In this document: positions 1-8,602 of the stretch, in pieces | Position numbering within the stretch: the first letter of the stretch is position 1 | Layout: every line of letters starts with the position of its first letter | Assembly (NCBI GenBank): GCA_015499985.1 | Contig: JAAAUF010000914.1 | Coordinates: 1-16,268, forward strand | Length of the DNA stretch: 16,268 nt | Source: Haplosporangium gracile | Lineage: Eukaryota; Mortierellomycota; Mortierellomycetes; Mortierellales; Mortierellaceae | Reading direction: 5' to 3' | Position numbers and translations under genes: made by a program | Notes under the pieces: generated by a model | Database searches by the model: none | Told to the model about the DNA's origin: nothing | The model's input: only the letters and a program-made list of their open reading frames with translations

Positions 1-17
1 TTCACGCGTAGCTTCAG

Positions 18-22
18 CCAAT
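18..22 (+). promoter_or_regulatory. CCAAT box
   Basis: Exact CCAAT in the context CAGCCAATAAG, a typical binding site for the fungal HAP/NF-Y complex. It lies about 430 bp upstream of the phosphatase start codon, so it could also belong to a gene off the left edge. A pentamer is weak evidence alone. Confidence 0.3.
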
Positions 23-65
23 AAGAGAATTATGGCGTCCATTGTCCTGTTCCCTATGCGAATTT

Positions 66-73
66 TGACGTCA
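66..73. promoter_or_regulatory. CRE-type site TGACGTCA
   Basis: Perfect 8-bp palindrome TGACGTCA, the consensus of ATF/CREB-family bZIP factors. These act in fungal stress and nutrient responses. It sits in the upstream region of the SIT4-like phosphatase. An exact 8-mer in a promoter is suggestive but unproven. Confidence 0.4.
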
Positions 74-200
74 CCGTAACCTGTGCGAAGTGTTTATTAC
101 CTAATCGCGTGGTGGTTGTGCGAACAAGCAAATTTGGCTTTCTGGCACCTGCTGCCCAGCAAGCACTCGCTCTGCCCGCCACCGCTAGAGACCTAGAAAA

Positions 201-227
201 GTCAGACTGTCAGGCTGACAGTCTGAC
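201..227. repeat. 27-bp inverted repeat (13-bp perfect arms, 1-base centre)
   Basis: The left arm GTCAGACTGTCAG (201-213) and right arm CTGACAGTCTGAC (215-227) are exact reverse complements around a single G at 214. Within the arms the word CTGACAG/CTGTCAG recurs, so the element also contains shorter nested inverted repeats. It lies about 220 bp before the phosphatase ATG and just upstream of the T24 run. It could be an operator for a dimeric or tetrameric factor, a cruciform former, or a hairpin in RNA if transcribed. Confidence 0.85.
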
Positions 228-259
228 AGCACAAAGGCGAGCGTTATTTCATCCTCTTC

Positions 260-283
260 TTTTTTTTTTTTTTTTTTTTTTTT
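260..283 (+). repeat. T24 homopolymer run
   Basis: Twenty-four consecutive T residues, followed by a C/T-rich stretch. Poly(dA:dT) tracts of this kind commonly keep fungal promoters free of nucleosomes. Run length may be affected by sequencing error. Confidence 0.8.
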
Positions 284-449
284 CTCATCTCCTCACTTCT
301 TACCACTTGCTCTCTCCATTCCTATCTTAACTCCCTCTCCCTGTGCGCACTCGCCAAGGATAACAATCACATCACCACTTTCACAGTCAGCAAACAACCA
401 CAACCACCCACACTTCGCACTCACTCACACAACACAGAAGTATTACATC

Positions 450-2275
450 ATGCCTGGCCCTGACGAATGGCTCGAGACAGTCCGACAGTGTCAACCCTTG
501 CCAGAGCTCGAGATCAAGAAGCTCTGTGAAATGGTACTGTCTCCTTTATTCCTGCTCACCTACTGCTCTCCGTACGGATTACATTGTTCCTCCTGTCCTG
601 CTCCTTTGCTTGTCTGCTTGCTCATCTTCAGAACATAACGCACCGACACTTCAAGGCTCACCCACCTTATTATCCTTATCAATCCAAAACTCGATGACAG
701 GTCAAGGAGCTGCTGATGGAAGAGTCCAACATCCAGCCTGTGCGCTCCCCTGTCACAGTCTGCGGAGACATTCACGGACAATTCTACGATCTGATGGAGC
801 TCTTCCGCGTCGGAGGAGAGATCCCCGAGACAAACTACATCTTCATGGTAAGGCGCATTGACGTTGTCTATTTTCGAGTCAGTCATAGCGGCCTTATTCA
901 CAGCCGCTACCAAGAGTACACGTTTTGCTGACCTGACGCTTCGTTCCCTTGTTTTTTTAGGGTGACTTCGTCGACCGTGGATTCAACAGTTTGGAGACGT
1001 TTACGTTGTTGATGGTCCTCAAAGCAAGGTAACGGAACAGCTAAGGCGTTTTCGTAGGCAAAAGTTATTGTGCAACTGTGCCTGCAGTGTCGCACTGTTA
1101 ACGGACGGACCATCTACTCTTTGCCATGCGCGCTGCCTTGCCTTGTCCCCCTCCGTTCCGAGCAATCGACGATAAACTAACACTGATAAACATCAATTCA
1201 TTATGTGATAGATGGCCCGACAAGATCACCCTTCTTCGCGGAAACCACGAGAGCAGACAGATTACCAACGTCTATGGATTCTATGGCAAGTTTTTGGATA
1301 AACAAGAGCGTATAGTGGATTATTGCCATACTCTTATTCTCGACCGAGCACCCGTCGACTTACACACGTAATGGGATCTTCTTCCTCTCTTGTATAATAG
1401 ACGAATGTCAGACCAAATACGGAAATGCCAACGTCTGGAAGTACTGTTGTCAGGTGTTTGACTACTTGACCCTTGCCGCTGTAAGTTGAAAGGCTACTCC
1501 TGTTGACTTTGGCTGTACAGTTAGAAACGTTGACTTGCTTTCTGACCTTGGCTCTTTTCCACTCTCCTTGTTTCCGTTACAGATTGTCGATGGTCGCGTC
1601 CTTTGCGTTCACGGAGGTCTCTCACCTGATGTCAGGACATTGGATCAGATTCGTACCATTCAGCGCTGTCAGGAAATCCCACACGAGGGGGCTTTCAGTG
1701 GTATGTGCTCTTATCGAGCAGAGACACGTGTGACTCCCTTTAGACTTTTTTCATCTTGCGCATCTTCTCACCATCTACGTCTTGCTTATCTGTTTGCACT
1801 GTTTTCTTAGATCTTGTGTGGTCGGATCCTGATGATATCGATGGATGGGGTGTGAGCCCAAGAGGAGCAGGATGGCTCTTTGGCGCCAAAGTAACAAGCG
1901 AGTTCAACCATGTTAACGGACTTAACTTGATTGCTCGTGCTCATCAGCTTGTCCAGGAGGGCTTCAAATACATGTTCCCGGATGACAACCTTGTCACAGG
2001 TAAGGAGGCGCTAAACTGTTCTTGTATTCTTGTTTTGAGACGAGCGCTAATATGCATTGTCGAACAGCAAATTCACATTCTTCGATGTCCTTCTTTTTTT
2101 GAATCCATTAGTGTGGTCTGCACCCAACTACTGCTACAGATGCGGCAATGTGGCGGCAATCTTAAAACTGGATGGCCCGACGGTCGACGAAACTAACTTC
2201 AAAATCTTTTCGGCTGTAGAAGTTCAACATACCCAGACCTCTTCCGGTGCCGGCGGAAGCCAGTACTTTCTGTAA
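450..2275 (+). CDS. SIT4: SIT4/PP6-type serine/threonine protein phosphatase catalytic subunit
   Basis: PPP-family metallophosphatase catalytic subunit of the Sit4/Ppe1/PP6 branch. In yeast this acts with SAP subunits and Tap42 in TOR signalling, G1/S progression and ER-Golgi traffic. Model: exons 450-533, 701-847, 961-1028, 1212-1285, 1401-1480, 1583-1700, 1811-1999, 2112-2275. All phases fit, giving 307 residues (yeast Sit4 311, human PP6 305). The metal and catalytic motifs are GDIHG (50-54), GDFVDRG (78-84), GNHE (110-113), HGG (161-163) and RAHQ (233-236). The start GPDEWLET and the segment [17 protein letters not shown] match Sit4 more closely than PP2A or PP4. The C terminus is YFL, with the terminal Leu that is carboxymethylated in this family. 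Intron 4 (1286-1400) starts with GC (G|GCAAGT) instead of GT. Residues 85-86 are Phe-Asn where most relatives have Tyr-Tyr. It converges on the small gene at 2542-2748. Identification is firm; splice sites are from reading frame and homology. Confidence 0.95.
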
Positions 2276-2541
2276 CAAAACCTTTGCTCCATCCATCGTG
2301 ATCCTCCTCGCGCTCTCTTTCGTTTTAAGCTCAAAATACATTGCTTTCCTTTACCCTTTTTACTATCACCTGCTCCTTTTTAACACATCTGGTCGTGCAT
2401 CGTAATCATTATTTTTTCCATACTATTTTACCCTTGCATTCACTTCCTTTCAAACATATTGTGCAATCAAAGATGTGATAGTATGTACAGGGTGGTTTTA
2501 TTTGAGAGGAAACCAAAGGAGGATTGAGATGTTTTCAATCT
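2276..2541. other. Shared 3' region between convergent genes
   Basis: 266 bp between the stop codons of two convergent genes. It is T- and C-rich on the + strand and contains no gene. It should hold both 3' ends, including the polyadenylation signal of the minus-strand gene (see 2497-2502). Confidence 0.5.
2497..2502 (-). terminator. Polyadenylation signal AATAAA
   Basis: On the minus strand the sequence reads CAAATAAAACC, a canonical AATAAA about 40 nt after the TAA stop (2542-2544) of the small protein gene. Position and orientation fit its 3' UTR. Confidence 0.55.
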
Positions 2542-2748
2542 TTACTGGGCATCGCGGGCACCATCCTTGTTGGACTGATTCTTGTCGGCCTTGTCGGCGC
2601 CAACAAACTCGGCGGCGCGGTGGCCACGGTTGAAACCGTTCTTCTGGACCTGGCCTTGGGCTTGACGCTGGGCATCCTGACCCTTCTTGTCGCTAGACTG
2701 ATTGTTCTGGCCAGAGACGAATTCGGCGCTGCGGGAGCTCTTTTCCAC
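2542..2748 (-). CDS. Small hydrophilic two-repeat protein, AUG start not found
   Basis: I do not recognise this protein. The open frame gives 68 residues from GTG at 2748-2746 to TAA at 2544-2542. It is rich in Gln, Asn, Asp, Lys and Ala, with no signal peptide, membrane segment or Cys, and is probably disordered. Two repeats are visible: residues 6-27 (RSAEFVSGQNNQ...GQDAQ) and 44-68 (RAAEFVGADKAD...ARDAQ). They share an AEFV block, an NQS block and a DAQ ending. Third codon positions are strongly C/G (AAG, GAC, CAG, GCC), as in highly expressed fungal genes, so coding is credible. The frame runs upstream without an ATG to a stop at 2874-2872. Either GUG is used (context CCCGCCGUGG, Kozak-like), or an AUG lies in an unseen upstream exon joined at CCAG (near 2755), or the start was lost. 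A TATA-like element at 2869-2876 and a pyrimidine-rich leader support a promoter just upstream. It is divergent to the UBE2T-like gene. Confidence 0.6.
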   Translation of the reverse strand: MEKSSRSAEFVSGQNNQSSDKKGQDAQRQAQGQVQKNGFNRGHRAAEFVGADKADKNQSNKDGARDAQ

Positions 2749-2868
2749 GGCGGGCTGGTTTTGTGTCGGGTGGGAGGGTGGGAGAGTGGAGGGTATGTGT
2801 GTTGGTGTTGGAAGGTGGTGGTGGGTTGAAGAAGAAGAAAATGGGAGTAGGGGTGGTGAGCAGCTCCC

Positions 2869-2876
2869 TTTTTATC
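2869..2876 (-). promoter_or_regulatory. TATA-like element
   Basis: The minus strand reads GATAAAAAGGG here, about 120 bp before the start of the small protein frame. It is followed by a C/T/A-rich leader (about 2860-2755), the usual layout of a strong fungal promoter. The first T of TATA is replaced, so the match is partial. Confidence 0.35.
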
Positions 2877-2992
2877 GGCTCCAGGGTAGTGGGGAGAAAA
2901 AAAGAAAAAACTTGCAAGACCGTTGTGAAGGCGGAAACGCGTGTCTCAAGAAAAAAAAGTGTAAGGCACGAAAGGCATTCCCACCATGAATA

Positions 2993-2998
2993 CACGTG
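2993..2998. promoter_or_regulatory. E-box CACGTG in divergent promoter
   Basis: Perfect CACGTG palindrome, a bHLH site (Cbf1/Pho4/USF type). It lies 87 bp before the UBE2T-like ATG and about 245 bp before the small protein start on the other strand. It could serve either or both genes. Confidence 0.4.
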
Positions 2999-3056
2999 AC
3001 ATTTGGTCTCTTTGCCACCATTTTTCATTTTTTTAATTCGCCAATTCATCATTAAA

Positions 3057-3074
3057 CAACAACAACAACAACAG
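3057..3074 (+). repeat. (CAA)5CAG repeat in 5' leader
   Basis: Five CAA units followed by CAG, ending ten bases before the start codon of the UBE2T-like gene. Unstructured CAA-rich leaders are typical of well-translated fungal mRNAs. The start itself has an excellent context (CGCACCATGG). Confidence 0.7.
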
Positions 3075-3084
3075 CTCGCGCACC

Positions 3085-5459
3085 ATGGCGACGGTCGACA
3101 AGCGGATCCTGATTCGGATGCGCAAGGAACTCACGGACCTGGAACAAACACCGCCCCTTGGCGTAGCTTGCTACCCCATCAACGACAACATTGTGCATCT
3201 GCAAGCTGGTAGGGACGACAACGACATCACACGATCGGACATTCAGGAGACTTCATGCAAATGGGCAAACAAACACGACGCTCTAATGTGCATGAACTAG
3301 TTCTAACCAAGAAAAACTGTACATCTAATTGCAAACGGAATAGAGATTGCAGGACCCGAGGACTCACCATATCACGGTGGCTCGTTCAAGATCGACATCC
3401 ACATCCCTGATAGGTAATGTTTATTATCCAGGGGCTTACAGTCAACTTCCCGGGATGAGTGTCAGGCTCACACTCGCCTTGTAAGGGACCTAGTGCTAAC
3501 TCTGAAGGCTTTCCTGGTCTGTATATAGATATCCGTTTGAGCCGCCAAGGTGCCAGTTTCTCACTCGCGTGTACCATCCCAATATCGACGAGCAAGGACT
3601 CATCTGTCTCGACATCTTGAAGGGTCCGCCAAAGGGGACTTGGCTGCCATCCATCAATATCACGACCATGTTGATCTCGTTACAACTACTCCTTGCGCAA
3701 CCAAACCCAGATGACCCTTTATTAGTGGATGTTGTAAGTCGCTTTTTACGCCTTTTGGATGCTTGTCTGCACACTGTACCAGATCGGAGGTAATTACGAG
3801 CTTATTTATTAACTACGCACTGTATTATTTTATATGTAGGCGACCGAGTTCAAGGAAAACAGAGAGTTGTTCAAGTACAAAGCCAAGGAGTTTACTAGAA
3901 AGTACGCAGCAGGAACGCAGGATACAAATGAGACTAATTCGGGATCAGATGAAAAGTCACGGATGGTCGGGCTCAAGGAGCTGGAGTCGGTATTGGAAAA
4001 CTCCGACAGTTTGCCCGCTACGCCGCTGTCTCGTTCATCTTCTTCTCCAGCCTTGCGCGCACCAACGCCGGTCATCACGGCTGCAATTTCGCTGAAAACA
4101 GGATCTTCAGCTCCAGTGTCAGCATCAACAGAAAGGATATCGCTCGCCAGGCCGAAACACAAGAAACTGACTCTTTCACGCCGACCCAACCCCTCGATCG
4201 CAGCATCGACGGCATCGGTGTTATCGGCGCCATTCGTGGCTCCTCGGCGGAAAACAAGTGCTGATCAAGGCACTGTCGTTGGATCACCCAAAGATTCATT
4301 GGCGACTCGAGAATTGACCACGGACAAAGTGAAGCAGGAAGAGTCTACATATGCAATTCATTTGGTCAAGGAGGAGCCCGTGTCAGGACCAGTACACATC
4401 TCACAAATCAGGTTATCATCTCAACAACCAAGCTACCCGTCGCTGCAGGACACCATCCCCGCTACCAACACCCCTTCTCCTCGGAATCTTTCTCCAGACA
4501 ACGACACCGCGGCGACTGCTTCACTCGAAACTGAGATCATCAAAGCGGACAGGAAGCGAGGGGCTGAATCGATCAAGAGCGAGGGTCCGAAAACCGAAAC
4601 TGCAGTCACTACGAAAAAGATTAAGAGCGAGAAGAAGCTGAAGTTGAGGAGCAAATTTCCCAAGCGTCTCTCCAGTCCGGTCAAAGTGACTTCGGAATAC
4701 TTTCCAGGACCACCATCGCCCCTACCGACACTTGTGAAAGCGACACCAGCAACATCGACAAGGAAGCCTATACCACCATCCGCATCGCCAGTAGAATCGA
4801 CAGCACAAAAGCTGGCACTATCCTTACGAAAACGGAAATCTCCACCATTGTCGACAACACGACTGTCACCTTCGCCTTCAATAGCTCTGGAGGCGCCCAC
4901 CTCAACAGCAGTGTCAAATTTGTTCATGCAGACCCCATCTGACTCTGACACCCCACCTACTCCAGTGCAATCGAGCCAGTCAACCACACCTCGGTCGCCA
5001 ACCAGCTCTACTGCTATTTCACCACAATCAGGATCACAAGAATCATCTAGCGTCGAGTCATTCAGACAAGTAGCCAGCCCTCTGACCACAATCGCCTTGA
5101 CCAGATCAACGCCCAAGGTTTCAGGAGTTATTGAGGAGATGTCGCCACGAGAAGAGGCGTTGATGCAGGAGCCTGAGTTACGGCCACTTTCATCGTCCGA
5201 CATCTCTGACACCTCTGTGAAACCACCACCCGTCTCGCCATACAGCAAAAACAAAGGCAAGAGCAAAGCCGTTGATGATGTCAAGATGGATGTGGACATT
5301 CAAGATACAGATCAGAGTGAGCTGAGGACGGCACACAAGCGTCAGGACCTCACATTCTCGTTCATGGATGACCTGTCGCCTACGGTTACTACCACTGGCA
5401 GTACTGCAGCTCTCACTGTTGCCAAGAAGCGAAACTTGTTGAAAAAGAATAGAAAGTAA
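3085..5459 (+). CDS. UBE2T: UBE2T (FANCT)-like ubiquitin-conjugating enzyme E2 with long disordered tail
   Basis: E2 ubiquitin-conjugating enzyme. In animals UBE2T works with the E3 FANCL to monoubiquitinate FANCD2/FANCI in interstrand-crosslink repair; the same role here is inference. Exons 3085-3208, 3344-3413, 3529-3733 and 3840-5459 have consistent phases and give 672 residues; human UBE2T has 197. The UBC fold covers about 10-160: AEIAGPEDSPY (41-51), RYPFEPP (65-71), HPN (81-83), catalytic Cys91 in ICLDILK, then PPKGTW and QPNPDDPL (122-129). These match UBE2T rather than other E2 groups. Lys96 aligns with human Lys91, the autoubiquitination site. Residues from about 161 on are Ser/Thr/Pro/Lys-rich, without a recognised fold. 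They hold four SUMO-consensus sites (V297-E300, V309-E312, I378-E381, I394-E397), many SP/TP sites, a basic NLS-like patch (392-409) and a basic C terminus. The tail is in one uninterrupted exon. Intron 2 has a clear branch site, GCTAAC, near 3495-3500. Confidence 0.93.
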
Positions 5460-6357
5460 TAATAGAAAATTCAACTCTTTTCATATGTAATATGGACTCA
5501 TGAAGTTCAAAAAGAGAGTGTTCCTGATTTAAAGCAGTAAAATGGGTTGAAACCTGCAAAAGGTTAATGATGTGAGAACACGAAGAAAAAAAAGTTGATG
5601 TTCGGTCGCTTCGTCACTCAAGGTGATTTTTTTTTTTAATTTGATGTTTCCGTAAAGCTGAGGTCCACAAACGCTGTAACATCCCTAGTATTGGCGGGGG
5701 GGTTTTTTTTTATTTTTGCAACATCCCCGACGACGTTTGGAAATTTTTAAAAAAAATGCGATGAAAAACCGTCAACAAAGTCCTGCGAAATCAGGGAGTT
5801 GTCCCGATCATAAAAATGCACATGGTTAATATAGAGACCGAAATACAGACAGAAAAACAACGGCGTTTGAAGGTTGGAGATAGCAAGGGAATGTTAGTAT
5901 TATCCCACTATCGTCAAAGGTGCAGTAGGGTACAGCTGAAAATGCTTTCCTATCCTTTTTATTTATTTATTTAAACAGGAATGGAGGTGCAGCCTGGGCG
6001 GTCGGTATCCTATCCCTGACCGCATGTAAGGCTCAGAAAAAAACTCCACGGCTAATCAACACCATCAAGAAATCTACTGGCGATCTGTCTCAAGAACTAT
6101 CCCATCCCAAGGGGCATTTATGGTCCATTCATCTATGCAGGGAGACCAGTTGGGCTACCAATATAGCTGAATTCCTCGTGAATGATGTTTTATTGTTTAG
6201 GAAAACAAGACTCGCGTTAACAAGGTGAAGGAAAGTGTTGGTCTTAAAAAAAGGAAAAGACAAAGGCGGGCACTTGAACTTGGCCGAGAATGCTCAAAGT
6301 AAAGAATGATTGGGTTGAAAGACGCCTTAAAGATCGCAGAGCGAAAACAGTTCAGTC
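5460..6357. other. Intergenic region with no gene seen
   Basis: About 900 bp between the UBE2T-like stop and the stop of the minus-strand gene (convergent 3' ends). It contains A/T homopolymers (5588-5595, 5629-5637, 5702-5711), an ATTT repeat near 5959-5972, and one weak 6-bp stem (5998-6003 with 6018-6023). I found no tRNA, no conserved RNA motif and no credible coding frame. Confidence 0.5.
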
Positions 6358-8602
6358 TTAGGCCTTCAATACATGAGTCGGTGTATGGAATCCAGGGCGC
6401 GTCAAGTCCTGTCCTTGTCCCCCTGCGGCATGGCTTGCCAAGATGTCCGTAATCGTTTTTTCAAGTCGCTTTTGGACATGCACTAGCACATTGATTGTCG
6501 AGGTTAGCACACCGAAATTGAAGTGTGATTTAGGAGTATAGACTGCCGCGATCGATCGGAGCACATAAATGCCTCTGGCCTCCAGCTTCATGGCGTACAA
6601 GTGTCCTTCTGTTCCTAACAATTGGATGAGACCAGGCGTTAGAGGTTTGAAGCACAGAATACAAGCATCAACTCTCCAAAGTAAATAAAAAACCTGAAAC
6701 TTACCAATAATATGGAGGCCGATTACCTCCACATTACCAACGTCGATTCCTTGCTTGCTCATGTCATCGATCGCATCCTTCATCATGCCCGCCATCTTCT
6801 CTAGGTCATCCTGAACAACCGCCGCGCCTTGGCGGACTTTCTTAGCCTCCATAAAGAAGAGGTAGCAGATAATTCCACGTAATGACGTCCTCAGCATGAA
6901 GTCGGGTCGGCGGCCCAAGCTGTTCTCATCGAGACCCTTCTTCCTATTTTGACTTGGCGGAAATGCCTGGTCCCTACAATGGAGAATATCGATGGTTAAT
7001 CACATACGCCTTTCAGTGAGTAGTCTGGTTGTGACCGCATCCCATATTACTTACCACCGTCCGATGCTTCCTTTCACACCGCAAATATAAGCCTTAAGAA
7101 ACGGATCGAATACATGGATTAACTGCTCATGTTCGTTAAATGGTGGAGATAACCCCAAAAAATCATTCTCGACCAACCCAACCAGCACCTTCTTTATGCT
7201 TGTATTGCCATTCCAGCTCAAAATCAGTTCTTCCGATTCACGGTGACTCAGGTTGCCGAGCTCGAGGGCGAGTTTTTGCAATTCTAGCACCGTGGTATCT
7301 TCAACCCCCTTCTCACTCGTGACAGATATGACTGCCCGCCAATCCTCAAGTCCAACGGCATCAAACAATGAACTGTCCGCATCGTTCCGTTCAAATAGGT
7401 AAATGTGGTTCACAGCCCTGTAAAATAGAGATAGAGAAAGGAAGTGTATATGGTAGACAGCAGCCTCAGTAAAAGAACCTTCAGAAAGAACTAACAAGAC
7501 TATTTACAATTTCTCGACTGAGCTCGTGAGAGGAACCACACGTTGAGCGGCATCGATAATACGTTCGCGGTACTTCCACAAAGTGGGACCCAGATCATGG
7601 CCATTGACAAGCCATGGAGTCCACAAATTTTTTGAACAATCCTTGCTTCCGTCTCCAGTGAGATAGTAGATACCCCTTGATAGCGAACTTGAACGTTCGC
7701 ATTCAAGTACTGTTGATTTCTGCGACGGCAGGTCATCTTCGTCTCTAGTATCCGTGCCAGTATTATCTCCTTTTGAAACATGGTCAGCATCAAAAATTTC
7801 CTGAGGTCCATGCATGGGTGCACGATTAACATTGGATTCAGCGGTCTGGTCTTCAGGTCCATCGAGCGCCTGGTCAGCATCGGAAGCCTCCGGAGATCCA
7901 TTGCTCTGATGCGCTTCGGAATCTTGGGTGCTGTTATCATTCCCATCCCGGGACTTGGTAAATGAGCCAGTGGCGTGAAAACCTTGACCGTTATCTATGG
8001 CGAAATGTTCAGGGATCGGTATTTTCCTTTCCGAGAGCGTTCTTCTCCTGCCTAACCCTCTTGCTACGACCTACGTTTTAAGGAAAATGTAGTCAGCGCA
8101 GATTCATCACTAGCAATTTTTGAAAATGACGACTAGAGTAGCTCGAGCTGATGTACCCACTCTGGTCGTCTAAGTTACGAATTGCACCCAAGACGTTGCG
8201 TTCAGCAGAGCGAATAGAGTGTTTGCGAATGTTGTCGCGGGCAGCGTCCTCAATGTCACTGGCAGTCTTGGCATCTTCCCGCTCCTCCCAGAAGGCTCCA
8301 AGACCATTTCTAGTTGTTTCCCAACAGAATTTCAAGCGTTTGCCTTGGTCGAAGTACTGCTGGTCCGGCGAGGCGAGAAAGATCTATAGCGCATTGCTCC
8401 AGTGACTGTGCAGTCTTTGCTTGTCTGAGGGTTTTGGGTCGAAGGTTTTAAAGTAGTCGACGGCTGAGTAAAGACGAGGGGCTGTCCGGACAAAGTAGAA
8501 GGCGTTCTCCATGGCCGCTGACGAGAACGGATGTGCCGGCTTGGCGTCCTTGGCCTTTTTCGATTTCGGTGCGGGATTTTTCGCTATTGATTTCGGCGCC
8601 AT
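6358..8602 (-). CDS. PD-(D/E)XK nuclease-like protein, unnamed; in-frame TAG in exon 1
   Basis: I cannot name this gene. My model on the minus strand is exons 8602-8161, 8063-7508, 7417-7055, 6973-6705 and 6614-6358, all phases consistent, 628 codons plus stop. The last three introns (90, 81 and 90 nt) have clear GTAAAT/GTAAGT donors and AG acceptors. The first (8160-8064, GTGGGT donor) is less certain. In the C-terminal half the frame shows a PD-(D/E)XK-like core: RRPDF with Asp478, a hydrophobic strand ICYLFFM, then E496-A-K498. Helical QDDLEKMAGMMKDAIDDM and strands VEVIGLHIIG and GIYVLRSIAAVY follow. Earlier come a basic Lys/Pro N terminus and an acidic, Ser/Asp-rich linker (about 175-250). 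I recall anonymous proteins with this C-terminal pattern in zygomycete genomes. Codon 73 is TAG (8386-8384) with the frame open on both sides and no later ATG until 7815. That means a missed intron, readthrough, a sequence error or a decaying gene. Nuclease activity is inference. Confidence 0.65.

Larger units (their letters stand above)
1..449 (+). promoter_or_regulatory. Promoter and 5' leader of the SIT4-like gene
   Basis: No gene is visible here. The segment holds a CCAAT box (18-22), a TGACGTCA palindrome (66-73), a 27-bp inverted repeat (201-227), a run of 24 T (260-283), and then a C/T/A-rich stretch that leads into the ATG at 450. I see no ATG between about 290 and 449, so the leader appears free of upstream ORFs. 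The base at -3 of the start is A, a favourable context. The transcription start cannot be fixed from sequence; the pyrimidine-rich block around 285-345 is the likely zone (inference). Confidence 0.6.

Noticed and set aside
4433..5299. Long 288-codon open frame antisense to the UBE2T tail
   Set aside because: It is the complementary shadow of a Ser/Thr-rich exon (few reverse-strand stops); the sense frame is supported by splicing from the UBC domain.
8071..8110. Alternative 40-nt intron (donor GTGATG) for the first splice of the nuclease-like gene
   Set aside because: The phase fits, but 40 nt is far below the other introns here (81-481 nt); the 97-nt GTGGGT intron uses a donor also seen in the carboxylase gene and has a CTGAC branch site.
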